A program made the translations under genes and the position numbers. Positions 8,550 to 18,800 of a DNA stretch of 48,047 nt are shown in pieces. Source of the DNA: Verrucomicrobiia bacterium. GTDB lineage: Bacteria; Verrucomicrobiota; Verrucomicrobiia; Limisphaerales; UBA8199. The notes under the pieces are model-generated. The model had not been told where the DNA came from, ran no database searches, and worked only from the letters and a program-made list of their open reading frames with translations. Position 1 is the stretch's first letter; the number at the start of each line of letters is the position of its first letter. The stretch covers positions 1 through 48,047 of the forward strand of contig DASYZB010000137.1 in the NCBI GenBank assembly GCA_035946615.1, read 5' to 3'.

Positions 8550-10601
8550 CTAAAAAGCAGGCTTTTCGGTAAGCAGGACCGGTTTACCAGCTTTAACGCT
8601 GCTCTTCTTGAAGTAGAAAACCCCGTAAATACCCCAGACAGCGGCGAAGGCCAACGCGATGTATGGTTCCTTCCAACTCATCCCACTGACGCCACCCAAA
8701 CTCGGGATAGGACCGATCAGGTAGAACAGCATGCAGGCCAGGTTGGCCAACAGACCGAATATCGGGATGAACACATGCTTGAATCCGTTGAAGCTATGGT
8801 GCTCTTTAAAGGCCACCATCGCTATAACGCAAGTTGTCATGTAGAGCAGAAACGTGCCAAAGTTGCTGATTAACGTCACGATCAGGAAGGTGTTTGGCAT
8901 TTTGCTCAGCGTATCCGGGTTAAAACATCCGAAACTGTACCAGATGTTGTGATACTTGGCATCCAGCGGGGTCAGGGTGGTGGCTCCACCGAGGTAGGTC
9001 GTGCAGGTGATGATGCCAAAAATGATGGAGATGACCACCAGCGCCCAAATAGCGCGATGGGGCGACAGGGTTCGACCGTGCAAAAGACCGAAATGCGACG
9101 GCACTTCGTTGTCGCGGCCCATCGCGTACGTGACGCGGGCGCCGGTATTCATGCAGGACAAGGTTGTGCCGATTAAGGCCAGGAACACGGTGAAGGCCTG
9201 AACGAGCATGAAAGCCCTGCCGGCGGAGTAGCTGCCAAAAAGCCACGTGCCGGTGAGGACCATCATATCGCCTATAGGCGCGCTGGACCCGCCCGCCATC
9301 GAGATGGTATAGCCGTTGTGCATCAGATAGTTGGCGGCGAAATACTCGAAGAGGTAGCAAATCGCCCCCTGGATAACCAGCGAGAGCAACACCGCGCGCG
9401 GGATGTCACGCTTGGGGTTCTTTGCCTCTTCACCAAGCGAGGTGCAGGACTCGAACCCGACCAGGATCAGAATCGCAATGCAAGCCTGAATGAAGAACAG
9501 CCCTATCCCATGAGGAGCAACAACCGACACGGCATTGGGGTGAAAGTTGAAGGTCAGAGGGTCCTTCGCATCGCCGGCTTTCCCCGTCCAGGCATCCTCG
9601 GGTTTGTAACTGACGGTAAAGGGATCGGCAATCGCATGCCCGTCCTTGTCCAATTTGAGCTTGCCGGCATCGTCCTTTTGCCAAGCCGGGTACGGGTCCC
9701 CTTCGCCAAGCCCCATCGCAGTCAGCGCGCCCAGAACCGCGGCGTCTGTGTTCTTGGTCTTGTCCAGGTCATCTTTGGTGACCGCACGGTCTTGCTGCTT
9801 ATAAACGGGCTGTCCTTTGTCATCGGTCTTGGGCGAATTATCAGCCCAGGAATCCTGAACCGGTTTGCCTTTGTCATCGGTCACATTGACTTGGTCCACG
9901 TTGTAAGCGACAGGCGTGCCATTCGAAAGGTGGAGCCCCGGAGAGCCCTGCGGATGGTGAACACGGTAGGCGATTGCGATGATCGAAAAGACTATCAGCG
10001 CGCTAATCTGGATGATGTTGATGGCCATATTCACCGCTGTGCTCCCATTGACACCGCGAAAGGCGATATAGCCCACCACCAGAGCGAACACGATGCAGAA
10101 CAAGTACATGAACAGGGGGCTATTGTACGTGCCGTTGAAGGTGTTAGGCCAAAACTGGTTGGCCAGGTAGCCGGCCAGGATGGCAGTGACGCCAACCATG
10201 CAGCCTGGATATACCCAGTAGTACAGATGACTGGCCCACCCGGTGAAGAATTTCGCCACGCGCGCAAAACGGTAGGCGCCTGTCTTGGAGAGAAAAGCTT
10301 GCTCTGCGTAGAGGTAGGACGACCCCGCGCCTGGAAAGAGCTTGGAAAGCTCCGCGTAACTGATGGCCGTCGCAAAGCAAAGCATCAGCGCCCCTATTAT
10401 GCCGAACCACATGGCGGCGCCAGCCATTGGCGCGCCGTAGAGGGACTGCTCTGCAAAGGTGAGCCACAAAAAGGCGCCTGGGGCAATGAGCGCCATGGCG
10501 TTGATAGTGAGCCCCGTTAATCCCAAGGTTGCTTTTGTCGTCGGGGGCTTTGCGCCCTCTCCACCCGATGTTCTGCTGGTTGTTGTCGATGCGTTTGCCA
10601 T
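8550..10601 (-). CDS. APC-family amino acid permease with large hydrophilic insert
   Basis: A 683-aa transporter of the amino acid-polyamine-organocation superfamily, probably a proton-coupled amino acid importer in the inner membrane. The N-terminal half shows the family pattern (LTINAMALIAPGAFLW; YAELSKLFPGAGSSYLYAEQ) and the second half has GFESCTSLGEEAKNPKRDIP followed by further helices. Between about residues 215 and 355, after the sixth helix, lies a long polar stretch rich in Asp and Lys (TDDKGKPVQDSW; KDDAGKLKLDKDG) that standard APC permeases of 450-500 aa lack. It probably forms an extracytoplasmic domain. The P-II gene glnK2 starts 382 bases upstream on the same strand and ends 43 bases before this start, so P-II regulation of the permease is a fair inference. 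The substrate is unknown. Confidence 0.85.
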   Translation of the reverse strand: MANASTTTSRTSGGEGAKPPTTKATLGLTGLTINAMALIAPGAFLWLTFAEQSLYGAPMAGAAMWFGIIGALMLCFATAISYAELSKLFPGAGSSYLYAEQAFLSKTGAYRFARVAKFFTGWASHLYYWVYPGCMVGVTAILAGYLANQFWPNTFNGTYNSPLFMYLFCIVFALVVGYIAFRGVNGSTAVNMAINIIQISALIVFSIIAIAYRVHHPQGSPGLHLSNGTPVAYNVDQVNVTDDKGKPVQDSWADNSPKTDDKGQPVYKQQDRAVTKDDLDKTKNTDAAVLGALTAMGLGEGDPYPAWQKDDAGKLKLDKDGHAIADPFTVSYKPEDAWTGKAGDAKDPLTFNFHPNAVSVVAPHGIGLFFIQACIAILILVGFESCTSLGEEAKNPKRDIPRAVLLSLVIQGAICYLFEYFAANYLMHNGYTISMAGGSSAPIGDMMVLTGTWLFGSYSAGRAFMLVQAFTVFLALIGTTLSCMNTGARVTYAMGRDNEVPSHFGLLHGRTLSPHRAIWALVVISIIFGIITCTTYLGGATTLTPLDAKYHNIWYSFGCFNPDTLSKMPNTFLIVTLISNFGTFLLYMTTCVIAMVAFKEHHSFNGFKHVFIPIFGLLANLACMLFYLIGPIPSLGGVSGMSWKEPYIALAFAAVWGIYGVFYFKKSSVKAGKPVLLTEKPAF

Positions 10602-10644
10602 ATTTTTTGGTTCTGTTGTGCGGACTATTCCTGCATGTTTTCCC

Positions 10645-11082
<438 letters not shown>

Positions 11083-11290
11083 CTATCCTTTATTTATGGC
11101 CTGTTTATGAAGAAATATTGGGATTTAATTTCTTTTTAATGCAATCTCTGGTTGATTTTGCCCATCGAGCTTATTTCAAATCATGATTCTATTTGGTATC
11201 GCTAACGCGAATCTTCATTTTTCTTGGGCCGGCCCCGGAAAATCACCGGCTTGTAAAGGCCCGGCGCACGAATTGCTCTAGCGCGCGTTT

Positions 11291-12718
11291 ATGGAATCGT
11301 TGCCGATCAATCCGCCATTGGCCATGGCGATACCGTTTGGAATCCTCCTGGGGGCAATTGCTTTGGGCCCGCTCTGGTTTGCGGATTGGTGGGGGCGGCA
11401 TTACGGCAAGGTCTCTTTGGCGTTGGCGGCGATTGTGGTTGGGATATATGTGACGGTGTTCCGCGGGGCCGGGGAGGTTTGGCAGACAGCCCGGGATTAT
11501 ATCAGCTTCATCTGCCTGATTGGTTCGCTATTCGTCATCTCGGGTGGAATCCACATCAATGTAAAGGGAGAGGCCACTCCTTTGGTGAATGTGTTTTTTT
11601 TGCTGATCGGGGCTTTGGTAGCCAACGCCCTGGGCACAACAGGGGCCTCAATGCTCCTGGTCAGGCCCTGGCTGCGCATGAACAAGTACCGGTTAACGGC
11701 TCATCACGTCGTTTTTTTTATTTTTATTGTTTCCAACGTGGGCGGGAGCCTGAGTCCAGTGGGCGATCCGCCGCTCTTTTTGGGCTATCTCAAAGGGGTC
11801 CCCTTCGGGTGGGTTGGGTCTCAATGCTGGCCGATGTGGGCTACCGGGGTGGGGATTCTCTTGGCCATGTTCTTCGTCCGGGACACAGCTAATTTCCGCC
11901 GCGCGCCCGCCCGGGTGCGTGAAGAAGAAACCGCGCATGAACAATGGCGGTTTCTGGGACTGTCGAACGCGTTATTCCTGGGCCTTGTGATTGGGGCGGT
12001 TTTTATCAAGCGGCCTCCCTTTTTGCGAGAGGCGCTCATGGCGGCTGCCGCTGCGGGGTCCTACTTCACCACACGCAAATCGGTGCATGACTCCAATGAC
12101 TTCAACTTTCATCCCATCAAAGAGGTGGCCCTGCTGTTCGCGGGGATTTTTGGCACGATGATACCGGCTTTGGACTGGCTCCAGGGGCACGCCGGCCAAC
12201 TGGTTCAGCCGACCTCCGGTCTTTTCTACTGGGGCAGCGGGACCTTATCCAGCGTGTTGGATAACGCCCCCACATATCTCAGTTTCCTAAGCGCCGAGTT
12301 CGGGACCTTTGCAATACCTGAAAAGGCGGCGGCAGTGCTGGTCTGGCTGAAAACCCACGGTCCGGATGTGGCAGCGGCGACCGGGCCGCATGCTGAGCAA
12401 ATCTGCCAGGTCATTACGGCACTCAAAACACATCATCCGCAGGTGTTGCTGGATGGAAGTTACACACAGGCGCATGCCGAAATGGGCTTGCTGCTGGGCA
12501 ACCCGCTTTACGTAAAGTGCTTGCGGGCAATCAGCATCGGTTCGGTCTTTTTTGGGGCCAACACCTACATCGGCAACGGCCCGAATTTCATGGTCAAGGC
12601 CATCGCCGATCAGCAGAAGACCCATACCCCCACGTTCCTGGGCTACTTTTTCAAATTCACCCTGCCTTTTATGCTGCCGATGTTGTTAGTGGTTTGGTGG
12701 CTCTTTTTCAGGGGCTGA
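11291..12718 (+). CDS. Sodium:proton antiporter / CitMHS-type transporter (ArsB/NhaD superfamily)
   Basis: A 475-aa polytopic membrane protein with about 11-12 hydrophobic segments. The motifs SNVGGSLSPVGDPPLFLGYL and SSVLDNAPTYLSFL are the two helix-break motifs of the ion-transporter superfamily that includes NhaD, ArsB and citrate-Mg/H+ carriers. The late GANTYIGNGPNFMVKAIAD repeats the pattern. It most resembles the CitMHS_2/'sodium:proton antiporter' group, whose substrate is usually not proven. A polar region around residues 345-395 connects the two repeats. The gene lies within the inferred inverted segment and diverges from glnK2. Ion homeostasis fits the KdpDE-like neighbour, but this is only context. 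Confidence 0.82.
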   Translation: MESLPINPPLAMAIPFGILLGAIALGPLWFADWWGRHYGKVSLALAAIVVGIYVTVFRGAGEVWQTARDYISFICLIGSLFVISGGIHINVKGEATPLVNVFFLLIGALVANALGTTGASMLLVRPWLRMNKYRLTAHHVVFFIFIVSNVGGSLSPVGDPPLFLGYLKGVPFGWVGSQCWPMWATGVGILLAMFFVRDTANFRRAPARVREEETAHEQWRFLGLSNALFLGLVIGAVFIKRPPFLREALMAAAAAGSYFTTRKSVHDSNDFNFHPIKEVALLFAGIFGTMIPALDWLQGHAGQLVQPTSGLFYWGSGTLSSVLDNAPTYLSFLSAEFGTFAIPEKAAAVLVWLKTHGPDVAAATGPHAEQICQVITALKTHHPQVLLDGSYTQAHAEMGLLLGNPLYVKCLRAISIGSVFFGANTYIGNGPNFMVKAIADQQKTHTPTFLGYFFKFTLPFMLPMLLVVWWLFFRG

Positions 12719-12798
12719 GAGAGCGGAGGAGGATGCGGAAAGGGACCAAACAGGACCTCCTGGAAGTCAGCCCTCCGACCCGGCTCGACCCCTGCGAC

Positions 12799-13167
12799 TT
12801 AAGTCCGAAAAGCCAGCACAAAGGCGATTTCCAAGGCCCACAAGCAGCCGCTGCCAAACAGCAGGCGGTGAATGAAACGGTTGGTCCGGCGCATCGCCTC
12901 CAGGCCGAGCCGCATGAGCGAGACGTCAATGACCCAGAGCATGCCGGGAGGGCATGGGGCTTTCGGTTCTGATAGCCGCTCATAGCGACTGGCAATATGG
13001 CCTTCTGCGGCCAGATGCCGTATGAAAAAGCACTTCCGCCGCTCGGAATAATTGTTGCGCGCGGCCCGGATAACGACCTGCTCGCCGTGTTGCTCGACAT
13101 AAATCACGTTATCCGGTTCAAACATGAAGAACGGGACGGGCTTTTCAGAGATCGCTTCGATCCGCAT
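12799..13167 (-). CDS. Hypothetical protein with C-terminal membrane helix
   Basis: A 122-aa protein with no recognised family. The N-terminal 50 residues are a beta-rich soluble stretch (PVPFFMFEPDNVIYVEQHGE). The middle is charged, and the last 20 residues (LLFGSGCLWALEIAFVLAF) form a likely membrane anchor. Codon use and amino-acid composition look coding, unlike the overlapping frames. It converges with the NhaD-type transporter gene, whose stop is 80 bases away. The region 13168-13451 upstream holds its promoter and nothing else recognisable. Confidence 0.5.
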   Translation of the reverse strand: MRIEAISEKPVPFFMFEPDNVIYVEQHGEQVVIRAARNNYSERRKCFFIRHLAAEGHIASRYERLSEPKAPCPPGMLWVIDVSLMRLGLEAMRRTNRFIHRLLFGSGCLWALEIAFVLAFRT

Positions 13168-13451
13168 AACGAATTAGACTGCTTTGCCGCCAATCAGATT
13201 CATGGATGCACTCTGACACGACATCTGGTGGTCAAGCAACTAAAAGATGCGATTTCTTTTAAAAAAAGGCGCTGTCGCTCGCTCAAGCAGACCGACTGTT
13301 CCAACCACGGCCAGCCACGGCCAGTCCGCATTGAATTGCGGCATTGCGCCCGGCGCGGTCGTCCATTAACATGGCGTCGGCTTTTATTTCACGCGTCACT
13401 CGGTCAACGCATTGGTGTGACCTCGTGTGCGCGAATCCGAGTCTCCATTGT

Positions 13452-14038
13452 ATGTCGCCGGACCGCTTCCAACTAATTGACCGGCGTGAAAATTCTCTGG
13501 TGCGCGAAATCATAAAAGCAAAACTCCCGGAGCCGGGCGGCGTGTCAAGATGGACCGCAGAGGGCAAGCTCGTGCATCCCGTGATGCCCCACAATATTCC
13601 CTTTGTCATGCTGGGCACTTTCATCCTGGCCTTCGGATGGTTCGGATTCAATCCCGGCTCAAGCCTTGCAGGAACCGACCTGCGCATCGCGGTCGTGGCT
13701 GTCAACACGATGCTCGCCTCCGCCACCGGCGCTCTGGCTGCCACACTATGGATGTGGTGGGTGCGGACGAAAAAGCCTGACCCTTCCATGATGTGCAACG
13801 GCATGCTCGCCGGCCTGGTGGCCATCACCTGCCCTTGCGCGTTCGTCAGCGCGGGCGGCGCCTCTATCCTTGGCGCTATTGCAGGCGTCCTCGTCGTTGA
13901 ATCTGTGTTCTTCTTCGATAAGATAGGCATCGATGATTGCGTTGGTGCTATCTCCGTCCACGGTGTCAACGGCGCTTGGGGCTGTCTGTCGCTGGGCTTG
14001 TTCGCCGATGGAACCTACGGTTCAGCCAACGGCTCATT
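13452..14038 (+). pseudogene. Chimeric relic: nucleotidyltransferase 5' part fused to central amt
   Basis: From ATG 13452 the first 30 codons ([20 protein letters not shown], then PEPGG) form the amphipathic start expected of an MNT nucleotidyltransferase. Near 13540 the frame becomes an ammonium transporter core: [55 protein letters not shown] and [18 protein letters not shown], corresponding to helices 6-10 of AmtB and including the conserved helix-10 HG motif of AmtB. Helices 1-5 are missing, and after ADGTYG the amt homology ends where an antisense antitoxin gene begins. The frame stays open to 14150 but that tail is antisense to the antitoxin. It complements the relic at 3272-3713 exactly. 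A functional channel is not possible. Confidence 0.82.
13538..13542. other. Right junction of the inferred 10-kb inversion
   Basis: CGGCG here matches the left junction (3497-3501, minus reading) in the same codon phase. Joining 13452-13542 to the sequence reading leftward from 3497 gives a continuous nucleotidyltransferase (...LPEPGG + DDLREIYVFGSGARG). Joining the amt leader to 13543 onward gives a continuous, though internally deleted, amt. Confidence 0.6.
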
Positions 14039-14299
14039 TCAGGTTCGCCAGTTCTCGCTCACGACCGCTTGCCGACGACGCTCTTGTTCAAACTCGGTCA
14101 GGGTTGCGACGTCCGTTTGCGTGGCCTGCTTTCTCAGCCAATTGAAATGATGTTTCCAATCTGGCCTGCGCTCAGGGCCTGGCTGCGTTCGTGTGATATA
14201 CCCGATCGCTCTGCCGTTGCGACTGCAGTTCAAAACTTTCCCCGCGCTCGACGGCATCGACGTCTTCCCGTTCAAGTCACGTATGGTCAGCAAATTCAT
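14039..14299 (-). CDS. Orphan Phd/VapB-type antitoxin
   Basis: About 86 aa from ATG 14299 (ATG 14308, giving MSDM, is a second choice). The start [20 protein letters not shown] matches the N-terminal DNA-binding part of prevent-host-death-type antitoxins, and it parallels MKTFTVRDLDRKPGEVLDAC of the antitoxin at 21694. The C-terminal half is charged and helical ([20 protein letters not shown]) and would bind a toxin. No toxin gene follows: downstream on this strand is the amt relic. The palindrome TGTCTGACA overlaps the start. It seems to have arrived with, or caused, the loss of the amt 3' end. Function as an orphan is uncertain. Confidence 0.6.
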   Translation of the reverse strand: MNLLTIRDLNGKTSMPSSAGKVLNCSRNGRAIGYITRTQPGPERRPDWKHHFNWLRKQATQTDVATLTEFEQERRRQAVVSENWRT

Positions 14300-14307
14300 G
14301 TCAGACA
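14299..14307. promoter_or_regulatory. TGTCNGACA operator-like palindrome at the orphan antitoxin start
   Basis: TGTCTGACA (minus strand; TGTCAGACA on plus) sits across the two candidate start codons of the antitoxin gene. The same palindrome occurs twice at the start of the other antitoxin gene (21674-21694). Autoregulation by binding over the start region is typical of such antitoxins, so an operator role is a reasonable inference. Confidence 0.5.
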
Positions 14308-14441
14308 TGATAAGCCCGATAAACGGTTTTTTGGCCAATGATTATTCTCCATGCTTACGCTGGACAAAGGCGTGCTCGCCGACCGGAAAAAAGAAGGAAC
14401 ACTTACTTGAATCCGAAATAGCCACTTCGCCGGTTATTCGG

Positions 14442-15872
14442 TTATTCTGAAGCGGTCAATTCCCTCTCGATTTGTTCCAGGGTCCGGCCTTTGGTCTCGG
14501 GCAATCTGGCCAGAATGAAAAAGAAGCCGGCGACACAAATGCCGGCGTAGAGCCAGAACGTGCCGGAGGGGCCTAACGAGGCCTTCAGCAGCGGAAAGGA
14601 ATAAGTGAGCAAGAAGCAGGCTACCCAAAGGGAAGTGACAGCAACGGACATCGCGGCGCCCCGGATGCGGTTGGGGAAAATCTCCGAGATGACGACCCAG
14701 GTAACGGGGGCCAGCGACATGGCATAGCAGCCGATGGCCGCCAGGACCAGCAAGAGCATTGGAACCCCTTGGACTCCGCTGTGGTAGCAAAAGCCAAGGG
14801 CGATATAGATGACCGCAAGCCCCGCAGCCCCGATGAGCATCAGCACGCGGCGTCCACTGCGATCGACGAAGCCCAAAGCGACAAAGGTGAACACGAGGTT
14901 TACCGAGCCGGTCCAGGCGATGTTCTTCAGCACATGGGATATATCGTAGCCGGCCGCCTGGAAGATTTCTTGAGCGTAATTAAAAATCACATTGATACCG
15001 CACCACTGCTGAAAGACGGCAAGACCGGCACCCAGGAGGAGCACCTTGAGCACGCCAGATTCCAGAAGGTCTCGAAAACGCACGTGGCCGATTTCGCCTT
15101 GGGCGAGCGTATTCTGCACGTCGGCGACCTCGGCCTGGGCATAGGCCTCGCCACCGATGCGGGCGAGTATCCGTTTAGCCAGGTCGCTGCGCCCGTTCTT
15201 TACCAGCCACCGGGGGCTCTCGGGCACAAAGAGCATTCCGGCGAAGAACAGCAAAGAGGGAATGGCTGTGACTCCAAACATCCAGCGCCAGCACGTCTGG
15301 CCGTACCAGGAGATGAGGATGTACTCCTTGGTGGCGCCGGTCGGCAGGTGGCGGCCAAGAAACCAGTTGACGAATTGCGCCAACAAGATGCCAACCACAA
15401 TCGTCAGTTGGTTGAGTGAAACCAGACGGCCCCTCAGGCGCGCGGGGGCCGCCTCGGCGATGTACATGGGCGAGAGGTTCGATGCCAGGCCTATCGCAAC
15501 GCCCCCCAGGATTCGCCAGATGACAAAGACCGTAAAAGTCGGCGCCAAGGCGTTGCCGACCGAGGTCAGCGCAAACAAGACGGCGGAGAAAAGCAGCAAC
15601 CGCTTCCGTCCAAACCTGTCGCTCGAGGCGCCCGCCAGAAGGGCGCCCAGGAGACACCCCAGCAAGGCGCAGCTATTGGCCCAACCCGACTGCGAAGCCT
15701 GGTTCAAATGAAAATAGATTTCAAAGAACTGCTTGGCTCCGCCGATGACGACCCAGTCATAGCCAAAGAGCAGCCCGCCTAAAGCCGCGACCGCCGAGAT
15801 GAACCAGACATAGCCCGGATGGCCGGAGGTTGCGGGCTCCTCAACTTTTTGGCTTTTGGCTGCCACAGTCAT
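14442..15872 (-). CDS. MFS sugar porter
   Basis: A 476-aa, 12-helix transporter of the sugar porter branch of the major facilitator superfamily, likely a proton symporter for a mono- or disaccharide. Family motifs are clear: GGLLFGYDWVVIGGAKQFF in helix 1, SSDRFGRKRLLL in loop 2-3, YIAEAAPARLRGRLVSLNQL after helix 4, GFVDRSGRRVLML in loop 8-9, and the closing LPETKGRTLEQIERELT. Length is typical. The start codon lies exactly next to the stop of the upstream DUF5107-TPR gene (no spacer), so they are almost surely one operon. The sugar specificity cannot be read from sequence. Confidence 0.9.
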   Translation of the reverse strand: MTVAAKSQKVEEPATSGHPGYVWFISAVAALGGLLFGYDWVVIGGAKQFFEIYFHLNQASQSGWANSCALLGCLLGALLAGASSDRFGRKRLLLFSAVLFALTSVGNALAPTFTVFVIWRILGGVAIGLASNLSPMYIAEAAPARLRGRLVSLNQLTIVVGILLAQFVNWFLGRHLPTGATKEYILISWYGQTCWRWMFGVTAIPSLLFFAGMLFVPESPRWLVKNGRSDLAKRILARIGGEAYAQAEVADVQNTLAQGEIGHVRFRDLLESGVLKVLLLGAGLAVFQQWCGINVIFNYAQEIFQAAGYDISHVLKNIAWTGSVNLVFTFVALGFVDRSGRRVLMLIGAAGLAVIYIALGFCYHSGVQGVPMLLLVLAAIGCYAMSLAPVTWVVISEIFPNRIRGAAMSVAVTSLWVACFLLTYSFPLLKASLGPSGTFWLYAGICVAGFFFILARLPETKGRTLEQIERELTASE

Positions 15873-18800
15873 TCAAGGTTGGGGATTGGCTGGAACTCGT
15901 CGCTTCGGCGCGTGAACAGCCGATATATTGGAAAGGGCTGGAGCGGAAAACATTTTGAGATGCAACTGAGCGGCTAAATGGCCAGGGTCAAGTTGCTGCA
16001 CGCGGCGCAATTCCTTTTCGGCGGACGCCCGTTTGTCCAAACCATACCAACCCAAGCCCATCAAGTACCGGCAGTTCACCTGGTTACGCCGGTCCAAATC
16101 GTCGTCGAACACCATGAATTCAGGGAGAGAAACCGCGAAATAATCAATGACGATTTTATCATGGAGATGTTGCTGGCCAAAGCGCACGAGAGTTTCAAAG
16201 CGGCGTTTAGCTGCGGCTGTGCGGCCCAGCTTTTGCAAGGCCAGGCCCTGGTAGAAAATCGTGTCGGGATTCTGGTCGTTATAGTACAGCGCGGGAGATG
16301 GCGCGTCCATGCCCAGGGCGGCCTTTTCCCAATATTTGCGGGCGGCCTTTGAATCCCTCCGCCACGCGTGCGCGATACCCAGCCAGTAAAGGATTTGGTT
16401 TTCCTGCGCCCCATGGAGTTTGCCCTCGCCGAGGTTTTCGGGATAGGCGCGCGCCCGGTTGAGCAGCGCCACGGGGTCGGCCTCCATTGTCCCGGGCAAC
16501 GCGCCCGCCCCGGCCGCGCTGCCCGCTTCAAAAACGGCATGGCGTAATTGTTCCTTGGCCAACTCCACCAGACTCGTCACGTATTGCCCCGTAACTTTTC
16601 CTTCACCGCCCTCCCATGGATGGAACTTGCGGCTTAACAACAGGTCGAGAGCCTCTTGATGCCTCGCAAAAAAATTCAAGAGCGTTATATACTCGACCAG
16701 CAGGTCCTCGCGTTGGGAGAGGATGTGGAGATGCCTTTGCAAAAACTGAAATCTGCTCCTGGCGGAAACGCCGGCCCGCCTTTTCAGTACATCCAACTCG
16801 AACAGAACGCGGACATCGGTCTGGTCCAAAGCGAAAGCCCGGTTTAAAGAGGACAGCGCTTTGGCCGGGTTATGCTGCTTGTTAAAATAAACCAACGCCA
16901 GGTTCCGGTGCGGGGTGGGCCATTGGGGTTCGATGCGGCGGGCGGCTTCCCAGCAAACCGTGGCCTCGGGAACCTGCCGTTTGTCGTACCAAAGGTTTCC
17001 CAGGAAAAAGCCCGCTCGCGCATCGCGTGGATTGAACTTCAACGCGGTCTGCAGCGCCAGAATGCTTTCGAGACTGTTCGGGAAACAGCGCTCAGGATTT
17101 TGGGCGCGCGCTTTTTTAAAATGGCGTGCCGCCTCTTTTGTGTCTCCCTTCAAGGCGGCGTAATAACCCAGGAAATAAAACAACATCGAGCGCGCATTGG
17201 GCATTCCGGTTTGGCCCATGTGGCCAGGGGCACGGGTTTTCGAGCCGTTGCCCAGAAGGGCGCTTGGGGCGCTTGTCTGCAATGGCCGCTGGAGCAGTCC
17301 CATGGCCTCGCCGTAGGCGCCCAGAGCGGCGTAATCCGCCGCGATTTCCAGAGAAGTATGTTCGCTATAGCGCATTAAGCTGAGCAACTCGGCTGCATCC
17401 TCTTTTCCGAGCAACACCCGCTCGTTTCGCGCCCCGAAATCGAGCGGGTCTCGCTCGATGGCGCGGTTGGATAAATCCAGAGCCTCGGCTGTTCGATTCA
17501 TTTTGCGCAGCAAAACGGTCTTTAAATGGGCGCTCTTTTGATTGCATGAGTTCCTTTCGAGAGACCGGTCGATGAATTCCAGGGCCTGCTCCAAATCGTC
17601 GCGCATAGCGGCCAGTTGAGCGAGTTGGAAAAAGGCCGCATCCTGCCGCGCAGCGTCCCACGCGCTCTTGCAAAACGCAGCACAAGCCTCTGCCGGGCGG
17701 CCTAAATAGCGCAGGCAAACACCCAAATTGTAGTGAGGCTCGCCGTCCGGCGGATTTGGGTTGTGACGCATTTGCGTTTTGATTGCGGCGCGAAAATGCT
17801 GCTCCGCCTCGATGAACTGTCCTCGGCGCAGCAGAAGCAGACCCAAGGCATTGTTGTTGCGAATGTCGCCCGGCTCATGGCGCAGGGCCTCGCGGTAATA
17901 GTCCTCGGGTTCGCGTGTGGCATGACGGTATTGTTCGAGATGCAGACCCGCCAGAAGGAGCGCCTCGCTACCGGTCAGCTTGCGGCGTTCGGCAATGGCC
18001 ATTGCCGGCTCGGGCATCGCCTCCGGTTGCTTGGGTTCGGGCGAATAGGAAACCAACCGCTCTCCATCGGCGGCGCAAACGCTCAGTTCGATGTCTTGAG
18101 GCCGGGTGTGCGCCGGCAAACGCACCGTGGCAATTAACGGGCTCTCGGGGCCTAGATCAGCTTGGCGTTGCCACAGGAGCTTTCCTTGTACGGCCAGGCG
18201 CACAGCGGACTTTTGGCGCGCCGCACTGGCGTAGGCTCCCAGACGGGCTTGTCCTCCTTGAACTTCAAGGCTGATGGCCGCATGAATCGTGGCATTGCGC
18301 ACGTAACCAATCCCTTTGTAGGGCAGAAAGAATTGCTTGACCAGCTTCTCCTCGAATGGCCGGAGCCATGAAAAATCGGGCTGGTTATCGGCGAACACAC
18401 CGCACATCAGTTCCGCATAGGGCCCGTCTTCGTCGGTCAAATTCCGGTCCCACGCTTTTCCGAAGTCGCCGCAGCCCCAGACCCATTGTTTCTTGCCTGG
18501 AACGAAGTGGTGATCGGCCACATGAAGGACGCCGGCCTGCTTTCCGTGATCATACCCGCCGAGAAAATCGTAATCGGACCGTGCCGCCATATAGGAAGTC
18601 GGGACCGGAAGGTTTTTGTACCAGGAGATATCGACACCCCGCGAGTAATCCACCTTGTAGTAATGTCCGCGCGCTATGGGGAAAGCCGATACGTCGCGTT
18701 TGCCATGGTCATAGACAGCCTGGACATCGGGCGGAAAAACGGACTGGTACTGATCGTTGACATGCACAGCAGGGTTGGTCCAAAGATGGAAGCTCTGGGG

